Positions 23,052 to 29,775 of a stretch of 31,375 nucleotides of DNA are shown here, in pieces (within the stretch, counting starts at the first letter, position 1; each line of letters begins with the position of its first letter). The stretch lies in the NCBI GenBank assembly GCA_035502775.1, contig DATJUB010000034.1:1-31375 (forward strand), given 5' to 3'. The position numbers were made by a program, and so were the translations under genes. Source of the DNA: 67-14 sp035502775. GTDB taxonomy: Bacteria; Actinomycetota; Thermoleophilia; Solirubrobacterales; 70-9. Under the pieces are notes generated by a model that saw nothing but the letters and a program-made list of their open reading frames with translations, was not told the origin of the DNA and ran no database searches.

Positions 23052-24028
23052 TGCGGATGCGCGAAGCGCTCAGAGACGCGATCGCCGAGGAGATGGAACG
23101 CGACGAGGACGTTTTCATCATGGGAGAGGACGTCGGTGTGTTCCAGGGCGCCTTCAAGGTGACCGAAGGGCTGCTCGACCGTTTCGGCGAGCGCCGCGTG
23201 CGCGACACACCGATCTCCGAGAACACGATCGTCGGCACCGGTGTCGGCGCCGCGATGGCCGGGCTCCGGCCGATCGTCGAGCTGATGACCGTGAACTTCT
23301 CGCTGCTCGCGCTCGACCAGATCGTCAATCACGCCGCCGCGATTCCGTACATGTTCAACGGCAACGTGCGGGTGCCGATGGTGATCCGCATGCCGGGAGG
23401 CGGCGGCCATCAGCTCGGACCCACCCACTCCCACAGCTTCGAGGCCCTCTACCTGCAGATTCCCGGGCTGCTGGTCGCCTGCCCGTCCACCCCGGCCGAC
23501 GGCAAGGCATTGCTGAAGGCGTCGATCCGGGACGACAATCCGGTGATCTTCATCGAGCACGAAAGCCTCTACGGGATCAGCGGCGAGGTGCCGGAAGGTG
23601 ACCACATCCAGCGCTTCGGCGAGGCGGCGATCCGCCGTGAGGGCGACGACGTGACCATCGTCGGCATCCTGAAGATGGCCCACGTCGCGGCCAACGCGGC
23701 CGAGACCCTGGCGAAGGAACACGGCATCGAGGCCGAAGTGATCGATCCCCGCACGCTGCGGCCCCTGGATCTCGACACGATCCTCGAGTCGGTCCGCCGA
23801 ACCAACCGGGCCGTGATCGTCGAGGAGGGCTGGCCGCACGGCGGGGTCGGGGCGAACCTCTCCACCTTGATCACCGAACAGGCCTTCGACTATCTGGACG
23901 CCCCCGTGCAGCGGGTCACCGGAGCCGACGTTCACATGCCCTACTCGCGGCGGATGGAACAGGCCGCGATGCCCCACGAGGAGAACGTGATCGAGGCCGT
24001 TCTCGCCACGACGACAGGAGCCCGCTGA
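23051..24028 (+). CDS. pdhB: Pyruvate dehydrogenase E1 component, beta subunit
   Basis: 325 residues from ATG 23051; a TTG one codon earlier is possible. Motifs include REALRDAIAEEMERDEDVFIMGEDVG, VRDTPISENTIVGTGVGAA with the TPP-contacting glutamate in ISEN, GGGGHQLGPTHSHSFEAL, VACPSTPADGKALL, VIDPRTLRPLDLDTI, and EEGWPHGGVGA in the C-terminal domain. This is the complete family length. Start and stop overlap both neighbours by a few bases (TGATG at each side), so the three E1-E2 genes are translationally linked, which helps keep the subunits in proportion. Confidence 0.95.
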   Translation: MRMREALRDAIAEEMERDEDVFIMGEDVGVFQGAFKVTEGLLDRFGERRVRDTPISENTIVGTGVGAAMAGLRPIVELMTVNFSLLALDQIVNHAAAIPYMFNGNVRVPMVIRMPGGGGHQLGPTHSHSFEALYLQIPGLLVACPSTPADGKALLKASIRDDNPVIFIEHESLYGISGEVPEGDHIQRFGEAAIRREGDDVTIVGILKMAHVAANAAETLAKEHGIEAEVIDPRTLRPLDLDTILESVRRTNRAVIVEEGWPHGGVGANLSTLITEQAFDYLDAPVQRVTGADVHMPYSRRMEQAAMPHEENVIEAVLATTTGAR

Positions 24029-25269
24029 TGGACATCGTGATGCCCCGCCTGACCGATTCGATGGAGGAGGGAACAGTGCTCTCCTGGCTGAAGGCGGACG
24101 GCGACCGGGTGGCGATTGGCGACGAGCTGGTCGAGATCGAGACCGACAAGGCGAGCATGGTCTACGAATCCGATCTCGAGGGTGTGCTGAAGATCCTGGT
24201 CGGAGAGGGTGAGACCAGGCCGATCGGCGAGACGATCGCCACGGTCGGCGACCGATCCGAGACCGGCGATGCCACGGCTGAACCCGAGTCCCGGCCGGCA
24301 CCGGAAACCGCGTCCGCGTCCGAATCCGAGACACCCGCAGATCCACCCCCGCGGGCCGCCCCCGAGACCTCGACCGTGCCCGGACCGGGTGCGGGACGGA
24401 TCAAGGCGTCCCCACTCGCGAAGCGCATCGCGGCCGACCGGGGCATCGATCTGAGGGCAGTCGATGGCTCCGGGCCGAATGGTCGTATCGTCAAGGCCGA
24501 TTTGACTCAGACAGAAACCAAACCCGCACCCGAACCGGCCCCTTCGGAAGGCCGCCGACCGAAAGAGACCGAAGCGAAGAAGGGCGAGGTCGAGATCGTC
24601 GAGCTCACCCGGCTGCAGCAGACGATCTCGCGCCGCATGGCCGAATCGAAGGCCACCGCTCCTCACTTCTACCTGCGGACCGAGGTCGACATGTCGCGGG
24701 CGGTGGAGGTCCGGGCTGCCTTCAAGGCCGCGGCCTCCGAGGGTGAGGTCGTGCCTTCATTCAACGACATGGTGGTGAAGGCCACGGCGATGGCGCTGCG
24801 TCACCATCCCCGGGCGAACGGCTCCTACCGCGACGGCCGGATCGAGCTCTACTCCCGGATCAACGTCGGCATCGCGGTCGCCGCCGAGAACTCGCTGGTG
24901 GTTCCGACGATCGGGGACGCCGACCACAAGGACCTGCGGGAGATCGCGGCCGAATCGCGCCGCCTCGCCGAAAGGGTGCGCAGCGGTGAGATCACCCCGC
25001 CCGAGCTCGCCGGCGGTACGTTTTCGATCTCGAACCTCGGCATGTTCGGCGTGCGCGGCTTCGACGCGGTGATCAACTCCGGGCAGGCCGGGATCCTGGC
25101 GGTCGGTGAGATCGCCGAGCGGCCCGTGGTCCGGGATGGCGAGATCGCCTCCGCCCACCTGATGGAGATCAGCCTTTCCTGCGATCACCGCATCCTCTAC
25201 GGGGCCGACGGGGCCGAGTTCCTGGCCGAGGTCAAGAGCAACCTGGAAGAACCGGGCCTGCTCGCATGA
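24028..25269 (+). CDS. pdhC: 2-oxoacid dehydrogenase E2 (dihydrolipoyl acetyltransferase)
   Basis: 413 residues. One lipoyl domain (1-75) carries the lipoylated lysine in EIETDKAS (K41). A Pro/Ala/Glu-rich hinge leads to a peripheral-subunit-binding domain (about 124-160, IKASPLAKRIAADRGIDL), which holds E1 and E3. A second hinge leads to the trimer-forming acyltransferase domain (about 190-413). In its catalytic segment, SCDHRILYGADGAEFL, the active His is present (H387), but the Asp of the usual HxxxDG motif is Tyr (Y391). The rest of the domain, including the SNLGMFGV strand, is normal, so the enzyme is probably active. The ATGA at its end is the start of the Cys-ladder protein. Confidence 0.93.
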   Translation: MDIVMPRLTDSMEEGTVLSWLKADGDRVAIGDELVEIETDKASMVYESDLEGVLKILVGEGETRPIGETIATVGDRSETGDATAEPESRPAPETASASESETPADPPPRAAPETSTVPGPGAGRIKASPLAKRIAADRGIDLRAVDGSGPNGRIVKADLTQTETKPAPEPAPSEGRRPKETEAKKGEVEIVELTRLQQTISRRMAESKATAPHFYLRTEVDMSRAVEVRAAFKAAASEGEVVPSFNDMVVKATAMALRHHPRANGSYRDGRIELYSRINVGIAVAAENSLVVPTIGDADHKDLREIAAESRRLAERVRSGEITPPELAGGTFSISNLGMFGVRGFDAVINSGQAGILAVGEIAERPVVRDGEIASAHLMEISLSCDHRILYGADGAEFLAEVKSNLEEPGLLA

Positions 25270-25688
25270 GCTGCGATTGCCGTCGAGAAGGCTGCGACGG
25301 CGATTGCGCCGGGGGGTCCGGCAGCGTGGCCGTGATCTCCAGTGCCGCCACGAAGAACAGTGCGGCGGTCGCCGCGTCGGCCGGAACGCGAAACAGCGCC
25401 GCCGTGGCCGCCTCGGCCGGCACGGCCTTCAGCTCGGCGGTGGCGGCCAGCGCCGGAACCGCGTTCAGCAGCATGGTCACGTTCAGCTTCGGAACGTTCT
25501 TCTCGGCCCTGGTCAGCGGCAGCCTGTTCACCCTGGGCTGCTTTCACTGCCGCCGCTGCGTCGCCTGTGTCGGCTGCACCGACTGCATCGACTGTGTCGG
25601 CTGTGTGGGATGCGTCGGCCTCCGTGGTGCCCGTGGGGTCGTCGGCGGCAGCCGCAAACGACATGCCTGGAAGCTTTGGCGCCGCTGA
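25266..25688 (+). CDS. Cys-ladder triplet-repeat protein (predicted beta-solenoid), unknown function
   Basis: 140 residues, no signal peptide, overlapping pdhC by ATGA. After a Cys-rich head (C3, C5, C10, C14) the chain is built of nine 12-residue coils, residues 18-125. In coils 1-6 the every-third residues are S-V-S-T without exception (for example KNSAAVAASAGT and AFSSMVTFSFGT). In coils 7-8 they are C-C-C-C (LGCFHCRRCVAC, VGCTDCIDCVGC), and the ninth starts with C116 and then degenerates. Nine cysteines (92-116) thus sit exactly three apart. A basic tail (GGSRKRHAWKLWRR) ends it. A 12-residue, four-triplet period with small inward side chains is the hallmark of narrow beta-solenoids such as beetle antifreeze proteins. 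Codon usage is G/C-ending in this frame, so it is a real gene. I recognise no function; a metal, sulfur or redox scaffold is possible. Confidence 0.8.
   Translation: MSCDCRREGCDGDCAGGSGSVAVISSAATKNSAAVAASAGTRNSAAVAASAGTAFSSAVAASAGTAFSSMVTFSFGTFFSALVSGSLFTLGCFHCRRCVACVGCTDCIDCVGCVGCVGLRGARGVVGGSRKRHAWKLWRR
25317..25532 (+). repeat. Six 36-bp coding tandem repeats
   Basis: The units start at 25317, 25353, 25389, 25425, 25461 and 25497. Each encodes one 12-residue S-V-S-T coil. Units 2 and 3 differ in protein by one residue; units 5 and 6 are diverged and carry large aromatics on outward positions. The DNA differs mostly at third positions, so the repeats are old and kept by selection. Confidence 0.85.
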
Positions 25689-26476
25689 AGGAGAACCAGA
25701 TCGGAGTCGTCCGGCTGGGCCGGAGGCCCTATCTGGAGATGAGCGCGAGCCAGGCCGATCTGGTCGAAGCGCGCCGGGCCGGTCGTCTCGGCGATCTCCT
25801 GCTCGTGCTCGAGCACCCGGCCACCTACACGAAGGGCCGCCGCACCGAGCCCGCCGACCTGCTGCGCTCCCCCGGCCACTATGCCGAGCGGGGCATCGAG
25901 GTCTGTGACACGCCGCGCGGCGGAAAGGTCACCTACCACGGTCCGGGACAGCTGGTCATATATCCGGTGATCGACCTGCGCGGCATCGGCGAGCAGCCCG
26001 AGGAAGTCGACCGGATCGATGTGGCCGGTTTCGTCTCGGCCCTCGAGCGGGCCATGACCGCGGCGCTCACGAGGTGGGAGGTCGAAGCGGCGAGGATCGA
26101 GGGACTGACCGGCCTCTGGGTCTCCCGGAAGGATCCGATCCCGGACGACGCGACCGCGGTCTCGATGGCTCCCGGGGTGGCCCGCGGCGAGGTGCGGAAG
26201 ATCGGTTCGATCGGCCTGCGGATCAGCCGGGGAATCTCCAGCCACGGGCTGTCGCTGAACGTGTCCTGTGATCTCTCGCCGTTCGACGACATCACATCCT
26301 GCGGCATCGAGCAGTGTCAGGTCACCTCGATCGCCCTGGAAACGGGAAACGCCCCTTCGGTGGACGAAGTCGGCCAGGCGGTCTGCGACGAGCTCGCCGC
26401 GCTCCTGGGCCGCGATCCGGTGCCTGTCTCCCCGGCCGAGATCGGCCTGGGAACCCCCGTTTCGGCAACCGCGTAG
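25676..26476 (+). CDS. lipB: Octanoyl-[carrier protein]:protein octanoyltransferase
   Basis: About 258-266 residues. It moves octanoate from acyl carrier protein to the lipoyl-domain lysine, the first step of lipoate synthesis. LEHPATYTKGRR, TPRGGKVTYHGPGQLVIYPVIDLR (the RGG...TYHGPGQ signature), the catalytic Lys in RKIGSIGLR, HGLSLNV, and the acyl-binding Cys in ITSCGIEQC are all present. The start is unusual. The listed TTG 25676 lies inside the preceding gene and has poor signals. A perfect AAGGAG (25688-25693) followed by 6 bases leads to an in-frame ATC at 25700, which would give the expected N-terminus (GVVRLGRRPYLEM). ATG 25739 would cut into the conserved domain. It follows the Cys-ladder gene directly and precedes lipA. 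Confidence 0.93.
   Translation: MAPLKENQIGVVRLGRRPYLEMSASQADLVEARRAGRLGDLLLVLEHPATYTKGRRTEPADLLRSPGHYAERGIEVCDTPRGGKVTYHGPGQLVIYPVIDLRGIGEQPEEVDRIDVAGFVSALERAMTAALTRWEVEAARIEGLTGLWVSRKDPIPDDATAVSMAPGVARGEVRKIGSIGLRISRGISSHGLSLNVSCDLSPFDDITSCGIEQCQVTSIALETGNAPSVDEVGQAVCDELAALLGRDPVPVSPAEIGLGTPVSATA
25688..25702 (+). promoter_or_regulatory. Strong Shine-Dalgarno with in-frame ATC, probable lipB start
   Basis: AAGGAG begins on the last base of the upstream stop codon and is spaced 6 bases from ATC 25700, with no ATG, GTG or TTG at the proper distance. Either lipB uses a rare ATC start codon or the signal serves reinitiation nearby. Confidence 0.55.
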
Positions 26477-26490
26477 CCTTGGGGGACGAG

Positions 26491-27468
26491 ATGACGACCC
26501 CTCCGCCCGAAACCGCCGACCGCATTCATGTCACCCGGTCTCGCGCCAATCCCGGTGGTGCCAGCACCGATGTCGAAGGCGCGATCCCGTTCCGCTCCCG
26601 CAAGCCCTCCTGGCTGAAGGTGCCACCGCCCGGCGGTCCGACCTATCGCAAGCTGAAAGCCGAGATCGGCGGCGAGGGATTGAGCACCGTCTGCGAGGAG
26701 GCGGCCTGCCCCAACATCGGCGAGTGCTGGGAACGCGGCACAGCCACCTTCATGATCCTGGGCGATGTCTGCACCCGCCGCTGCGGGTTCTGCAACGTCC
26801 AGACCGGCAAGCCCAGTTTCAGCGATCCGCTCGAAGGACTGAAGGTGGCGAACCAGGTCAAGCGCCTCGGCCTGAAGCACGCGGTGATCACCTCGGTCGA
26901 CCGCGACGATCTGCCCGACTACGGCGCGACCGCGTTCGTCAGCGTGATCCGTGCGATCCGTACTCTCGCCCCGGACTGCAAGGTGGAGATCCTGACCCCG
27001 GATTTCCGTGGTCAGGAGATGCCGCTGGCCCGGGTCATCCACGAACGCCCCGATGTCTTCAACCACAACGTCGAGACCGTTCCCCGCCTCTATCCGAAGG
27101 CCCGCCGCGGCTCGGAGTTCCTGCGATCGGCCCGGGTGCTGCGCCTGGCGCGGGAGATGGGTGAGGGCCAGGTCATCACCAAATCCGGACTGATGGTCGG
27201 CCTGGGCGAGGAGTTCGACGAGATGGTCGAGACCTTCGGCATCCTGCGAGAGCACGGCGTCCAGATCCTCACCGTCGGCCAGTACCTGCGGCCGACCGAG
27301 AATCACCTGCCGGTGATCCGCTACTGGCATCCGGAGGAGTTCGAGGCGCTCGAGCGGGCCGCGCGTGATCTCGGTTTCGAATCGGTCGCGGCCGGCCCCC
27401 TGGTCCGCAGCTCGTACCACGCGGACGAGAGCGCCCGCGAAGCCGCCCTCGGCTCAGCGGCGGCTTGA
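26491..27468 (+). CDS. lipA: Lipoyl synthase (radical SAM)
   Basis: 325 residues. It inserts two sulfur atoms into the octanoyl chain on E2. The auxiliary [4Fe-4S] cluster cysteines are in CEEAACPNIGEC (C68, C73, C79). The radical SAM triad is CTRRCGFC (C94, C98, C101). The C-terminal RSSYHAD supplies the serine ligand of the auxiliary cluster. PTYRKLKAEI, VITSVDRDDLPDYGA, VFNHNVETVPRLY and KSGLMVGLGE complete the family pattern. ATG 26491 is chosen for its GGGGGACGAG upstream. It is 14 bases after lipB, and the next gene starts within its stop codon (TTGA). Confidence 0.97.
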   Translation: MTTPPPETADRIHVTRSRANPGGASTDVEGAIPFRSRKPSWLKVPPPGGPTYRKLKAEIGGEGLSTVCEEAACPNIGECWERGTATFMILGDVCTRRCGFCNVQTGKPSFSDPLEGLKVANQVKRLGLKHAVITSVDRDDLPDYGATAFVSVIRAIRTLAPDCKVEILTPDFRGQEMPLARVIHERPDVFNHNVETVPRLYPKARRGSEFLRSARVLRLAREMGEGQVITKSGLMVGLGEEFDEMVETFGILREHGVQILTVGQYLRPTENHLPVIRYWHPEEFEALERAARDLGFESVAAGPLVRSSYHADESAREAALGSAAA

Positions 27469-27908
27469 TTCCCCTCAAAGACACGCAGGACGTCAAGGGA
27501 CCGATCTGGGCGACGGTCGCCCTGATCGCCGTCAATTTCGTGCTCTACGTGGCCGGCGAGATCCCGCACCTCAACTTCTGGCAGGCGATGCTGGCCCTGA
27601 TCGGACTCTGGCTCTTCGGCCTGTACGTCGAACGGCGCCTCGGCAGCCTCATCTATCTCGCGATCTATGTCGCGCTCGCCGTGTCGACCGGCTTCCTGGT
27701 CGGCGGGGTGGATCAGCCCGCCGGCAGTTTCGCGATCAGCCTCTTCCTGCCGGTGCTCGCCCTCGGCCTGATCCATCTTGCGCTGGCACCGAGGTCGAGG
27801 ATCCTCGCACTGGTGCCGATCCCCTTCGCGATGACCTTCTTCGAGATCCCGACGGTCGCGATGCTGGTCGGCTGGCTGGCCCTCGAAGTCCTGCTCACCG
27901 CGGTCTGA
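27465..27908 (+). CDS. Rhomboid-like membrane protein lacking the protease catalytic motif
   Basis: 147 residues from TTG 27465, overlapping the lipA stop. The N-terminus IPLKDTQDVKGPIWATVALIAVNFVLY matches the start of rhomboid proteases (IPLxD, then a first helix with N-F/V). HLNFWQAMLALIGLWLFGLYVERRLG and the helix after it match the rhomboid H-x-N-WxFG-VExxLG segment. The catalytic serine motif GxSG is not found; the nearest stretch is QPAGSFAIS, and no later catalytic His exists. About five or six membrane helices remain. It is probably a pseudo-protease or an unrelated membrane protein of similar topology. Coupling to lipA puts it in the pdh-lip operon. Function unknown. Confidence 0.7.
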   Translation: MIPLKDTQDVKGPIWATVALIAVNFVLYVAGEIPHLNFWQAMLALIGLWLFGLYVERRLGSLIYLAIYVALAVSTGFLVGGVDQPAGSFAISLFLPVLALGLIHLALAPRSRILALVPIPFAMTFFEIPTVAMLVGWLALEVLLTAV

Positions 27909-27924
27909 GGTAACCCCCGCGCAG

Positions 27925-27943
27925 GCTCCGGGTACCTCGGAGC
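27925..27943 (+). terminator. Hairpin at the end of the pdh-lip operon
   Basis: GCTCCG (27925-27930), a GGTACCT loop and CGGAGC (27938-27943) form a stem 16 bases past the last stop of the operon. No T-run follows. Confidence 0.45.
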
Positions 27944-27978
27944 ATGATCAAGAAGATTCATTCAGGGAGCCGTCAACC

Positions 27979-28206
27979 ATGAACATCGACGGCGGAGCAA
28001 ACCTGCTCAGGCTGCTGGTGGGCATCGCAGCCATCTGTTTCGGGCTGTTCTGCATCGTGATGTCGTGGGGCGCGTTGGGCAACCTCTTCGCCGACTACCA
28101 GGACAGTCCGGTATCCACCTACCTGTTGGTCGGTGGAGCCGAGATCGCCCTCGGGCTCGCCTTCATCGTCACCGGCTACTTCGCACTGCCCCGTGGTCCG
28201 AGGTAG
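27979..28206 (+). CDS. Small two-helix membrane protein
   Basis: 75 residues; AGGGAG lies 9 bases before ATG. Two hydrophobic helices (LLVGIAAICFGLFCIVMSWGAL and TYLLVGGAEIALGLAFIVTGYFAL) are joined by a short acidic loop (FADYQDSP). The N- and C-termini are short, ending in PRGPR. I do not recognise the family. It is the first of three small membrane proteins encoded in a row on the same strand. Confidence 0.65.
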   Translation: MNIDGGANLLRLLVGIAAICFGLFCIVMSWGALGNLFADYQDSPVSTYLLVGGAEIALGLAFIVTGYFALPRGPR

Positions 28207-28301
28207 GGGCCGACCGGCGGATAGGGAAGAATGCCCGCCATGGTCACGATGACGTTCAGCATGGGAGACTCGAATCACCTCCAAACTCGGGGAGAGTCCT
28301 G

Positions 28302-28571
28302 ATGGGCCGCCCCCGTTCCAAACTCGGTTTCGTCGTCAGAGCAATCCTGATCTTGGCCGCGGCCCTGATTGCCGCCCTGTTCATCATCCTCGCGGTTCGA
28401 TGCGTCAGCGGTTTCATCTCACCGGACTCCGGCGCCGAGACCGGCAGTTTCGGCTACCTGCTCATCGGCACGATGTACCTCGTGATCGCCGGACCGTTCA
28501 TCGCGCTCATGATGGCGCTCGGCTTACCCATGATCAGCAACAATCCGAAGTTCCGCGGCGCGGACCGCTAG
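28302..28571 (+). CDS. Small two-helix membrane protein with basic N-terminus
   Basis: 89 residues. GGGGAGAG is 5 bases before ATG 28302, a strong ribosome-binding site. A basic start (MGRPRSKLG) precedes helix 1 (FVVRAILILAAALIAALFIILAV). A short exposed loop (SPDSGAETGSFG) leads to helix 2 (YLLIGTMYLVIAGPFIALMMALG), and a polar tail follows. The layout of basic N-terminus, helix, ~18-residue loop, helix and short tail is like that of the neighbouring small proteins. Family not recognised. Confidence 0.65.
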   Translation: MGRPRSKLGFVVRAILILAAALIAALFIILAVRCVSGFISPDSGAETGSFGYLLIGTMYLVIAGPFIALMMALGLPMISNNPKFRGADR

Positions 28572-28608
28572 TGATCATCCCTTTCGGGGCCGGTCGGAAG
28601 ACTGCAGC

Positions 28609-28857
28609 GTGATCGCGGCGAAGTGGCTGACCGGAGGCGTCATGTTTCTGGTCGCACTCTTCCTGATCTTTCTCTCTTTTCTGGCATTCGTCTCCTTCGT
28701 CTCCGGGGACGAAATGGAGGCGCTATCCAACGAGGGCATCGGCGTGGTGGGTCTGATCGCGTTTCTCTTCGCCGTTCCGTTCGCCTTTGTGGCCAACTAC
28801 TTGATGCGCTCCGCCCTCACCGACATGCGCTCCGGCAGGGAAACTCCACCTGAATAG
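28609..28857 (+). CDS. Small two-helix membrane protein with acidic loop
   Basis: 82 residues from GTG 28609; GGAAGA lies about 8 bases upstream. Helix 1 (TGGVMFLVALFLIFLSFLAFVSF) and helix 2 (GIGVVGLIAFLFAVPFAFVANYLM) are joined by an acidic loop (VSGDEMEALSNE). The short charged tail is RSGRETPPE. Its stop is 7 bases from the stop of the convergent uppP, with no room for a terminator between. No family recognised. Confidence 0.65.
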   Translation: MIAAKWLTGGVMFLVALFLIFLSFLAFVSFVSGDEMEALSNEGIGVVGLIAFLFAVPFAFVANYLMRSALTDMRSGRETPPE

Positions 28858-28864
28858 AGCCGGG

Positions 28865-29692
28865 TCAGTTCGAGATCACGCCGGCGGCCATCAGGATCAG
28901 CACGCCGCTGCCGAGCAGCAGGCGATAGCCGACGAAGATCGCGAACGAGTTGTTCGAGAGGTAGCGGAGGAACCAGGCGATCACCGCGTAGCCGGTGATG
29001 AAGGCGACCAGGGTCGCGACCGCGACGTTGACGAACGGCACCCCGACCGCCTCCTCGCCCCGGATGATCTTGGTCAGCTCGTAGAACCCGCTGAGCACCA
29101 CGGCCGGGATCGCGAGCAGAAACGAGAACCGGGCCGCCGCGGCCCGGTTCAGTCCGAGGAAGAGACCGGCGCTGATCGTCGCCCCCGAACGGGACACGCC
29201 GGGGATCAGGGCGATGCTCTGAGCCAGGCCGATCAGGACACCGTCGCGTACCGAGAGGTCATCCACCTCTCGCTTGCGCGAGCCGATGTTGTCGGCCAGG
29301 CCGAGGATGATGCCGAAGATGATCAGGGTCGCGCCGACCAGCCACAGATTCCGGGCGGCGGTCTCGATCTGGTCCGAGAACGCCAGACCGAGAATCGAGA
29401 TCGGGATCGTCGCGGCGATCAGGTACCAGCCCATACGGGCGTTGATGTCCTTGCGCAGCGACGGATCCCGCAGCGAACGCAGCCAGGTGGTGGCGATGTT
29501 CCAGAGGTCGTGCCGGAAATAGATCAGCACGGCCGCCTCGGTGCCGAGCTGGATCACAGCTGTGAAGGCGGCGCCCGGGTCCTCCCAGCCGACCAGGGCC
29601 GGGAAGATCAGGAGGTGTCCGCTCGACGAGATCGGCAGGAACTCGGTCAGCCCCTGCAGGAGGCCGAGAATGATGCTCTGGATTAGGTCCAC
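28865..29692 (-). CDS. uppP: Undecaprenyl-diphosphate phosphatase
   Basis: 275 residues with many membrane helices. It removes a phosphate from undecaprenyl pyrophosphate to recycle the lipid carrier for peptidoglycan; overexpression of the family gives bacitracin resistance. The first signature is LLQGLTEFLPISSSGHL (the Glu-rich catalytic loop with SSSGH). The second is LIPGVSRSGATISAGLFLGL (the PGxSRSG loop). Both are complete, and the length is normal for the BacA/UppP family. The start is GTG 29692, preceded by TAGCCT and 8 bases, so the mRNA is nearly leaderless. It is transcribed alone, opposite to the small membrane proteins. Confidence 0.95.
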   Translation of the reverse strand: MDLIQSIILGLLQGLTEFLPISSSGHLLIFPALVGWEDPGAAFTAVIQLGTEAAVLIYFRHDLWNIATTWLRSLRDPSLRKDINARMGWYLIAATIPISILGLAFSDQIETAARNLWLVGATLIIFGIILGLADNIGSRKREVDDLSVRDGVLIGLAQSIALIPGVSRSGATISAGLFLGLNRAAAARFSFLLAIPAVVLSGFYELTKIIRGEEAVGVPFVNVAVATLVAFITGYAVIAWFLRYLSNNSFAIFVGYRLLLGSGVLILMAAGVISN

Positions 29693-29700
29693 GGTCGCTC

Positions 29701-29706
29701 AGGCTA
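29701..29706 (-). promoter_or_regulatory. Candidate -10 of uppP
   Basis: Minus-strand TAGCCT lies 8 bases before GTG 29692. No ribosome-binding site is visible between. Confidence 0.4.
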
Positions 29707-29744
29707 CTGAGCCGGCCCCGACGGGATCTGAACGACCCCTGAAC

Positions 29745-29762
29745 GGCCGGAGGACTCCGGCC
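29745..29762 (-). terminator. Hairpin after the MFS exporter gene
   Basis: GGCCGGAG and CTCCGGCC form a tight inverted repeat (two bases between the arms), 14 bases past the stop of the minus-strand MFS gene and upstream of the uppP promoter. It probably ends the MFS transcript. Confidence 0.5.
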
Positions 29763-29775
29763 ATTCGCGGGGTAT

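Noticed and set aside
25317..25532. Possible CRISPR array in the 36-bp repeats
   Set aside because: There are no spacers, the repeats diverge at third codon positions, and they encode regular 12-residue coils. No cas genes are present.
25545..25616. Cys-every-third-residue segment as a heterocycle-type bacteriocin core
   Set aside because: No modifying enzymes (YcaO, dehydrogenase), protease or transporter lie nearby, and the segment continues the solenoid register of the preceding coils. I keep it only as a resemblance.
25277..25675. Upstream extension of the lipB frame through the Cys-ladder gene
   Set aside because: The translation is Arg/Gly-rich and irregular. The frame starting at 25266 has a perfect 12-residue periodicity and G/C-ending codons, so the extension is only the shadow frame.
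27669..27780. Frameshift hiding the rhomboid catalytic Ser in the gene after lipA
   Set aside because: The other frames over this stretch show no GxSG-plus-helix pattern, and the frame used stays hydrophobic and regular to its stop.
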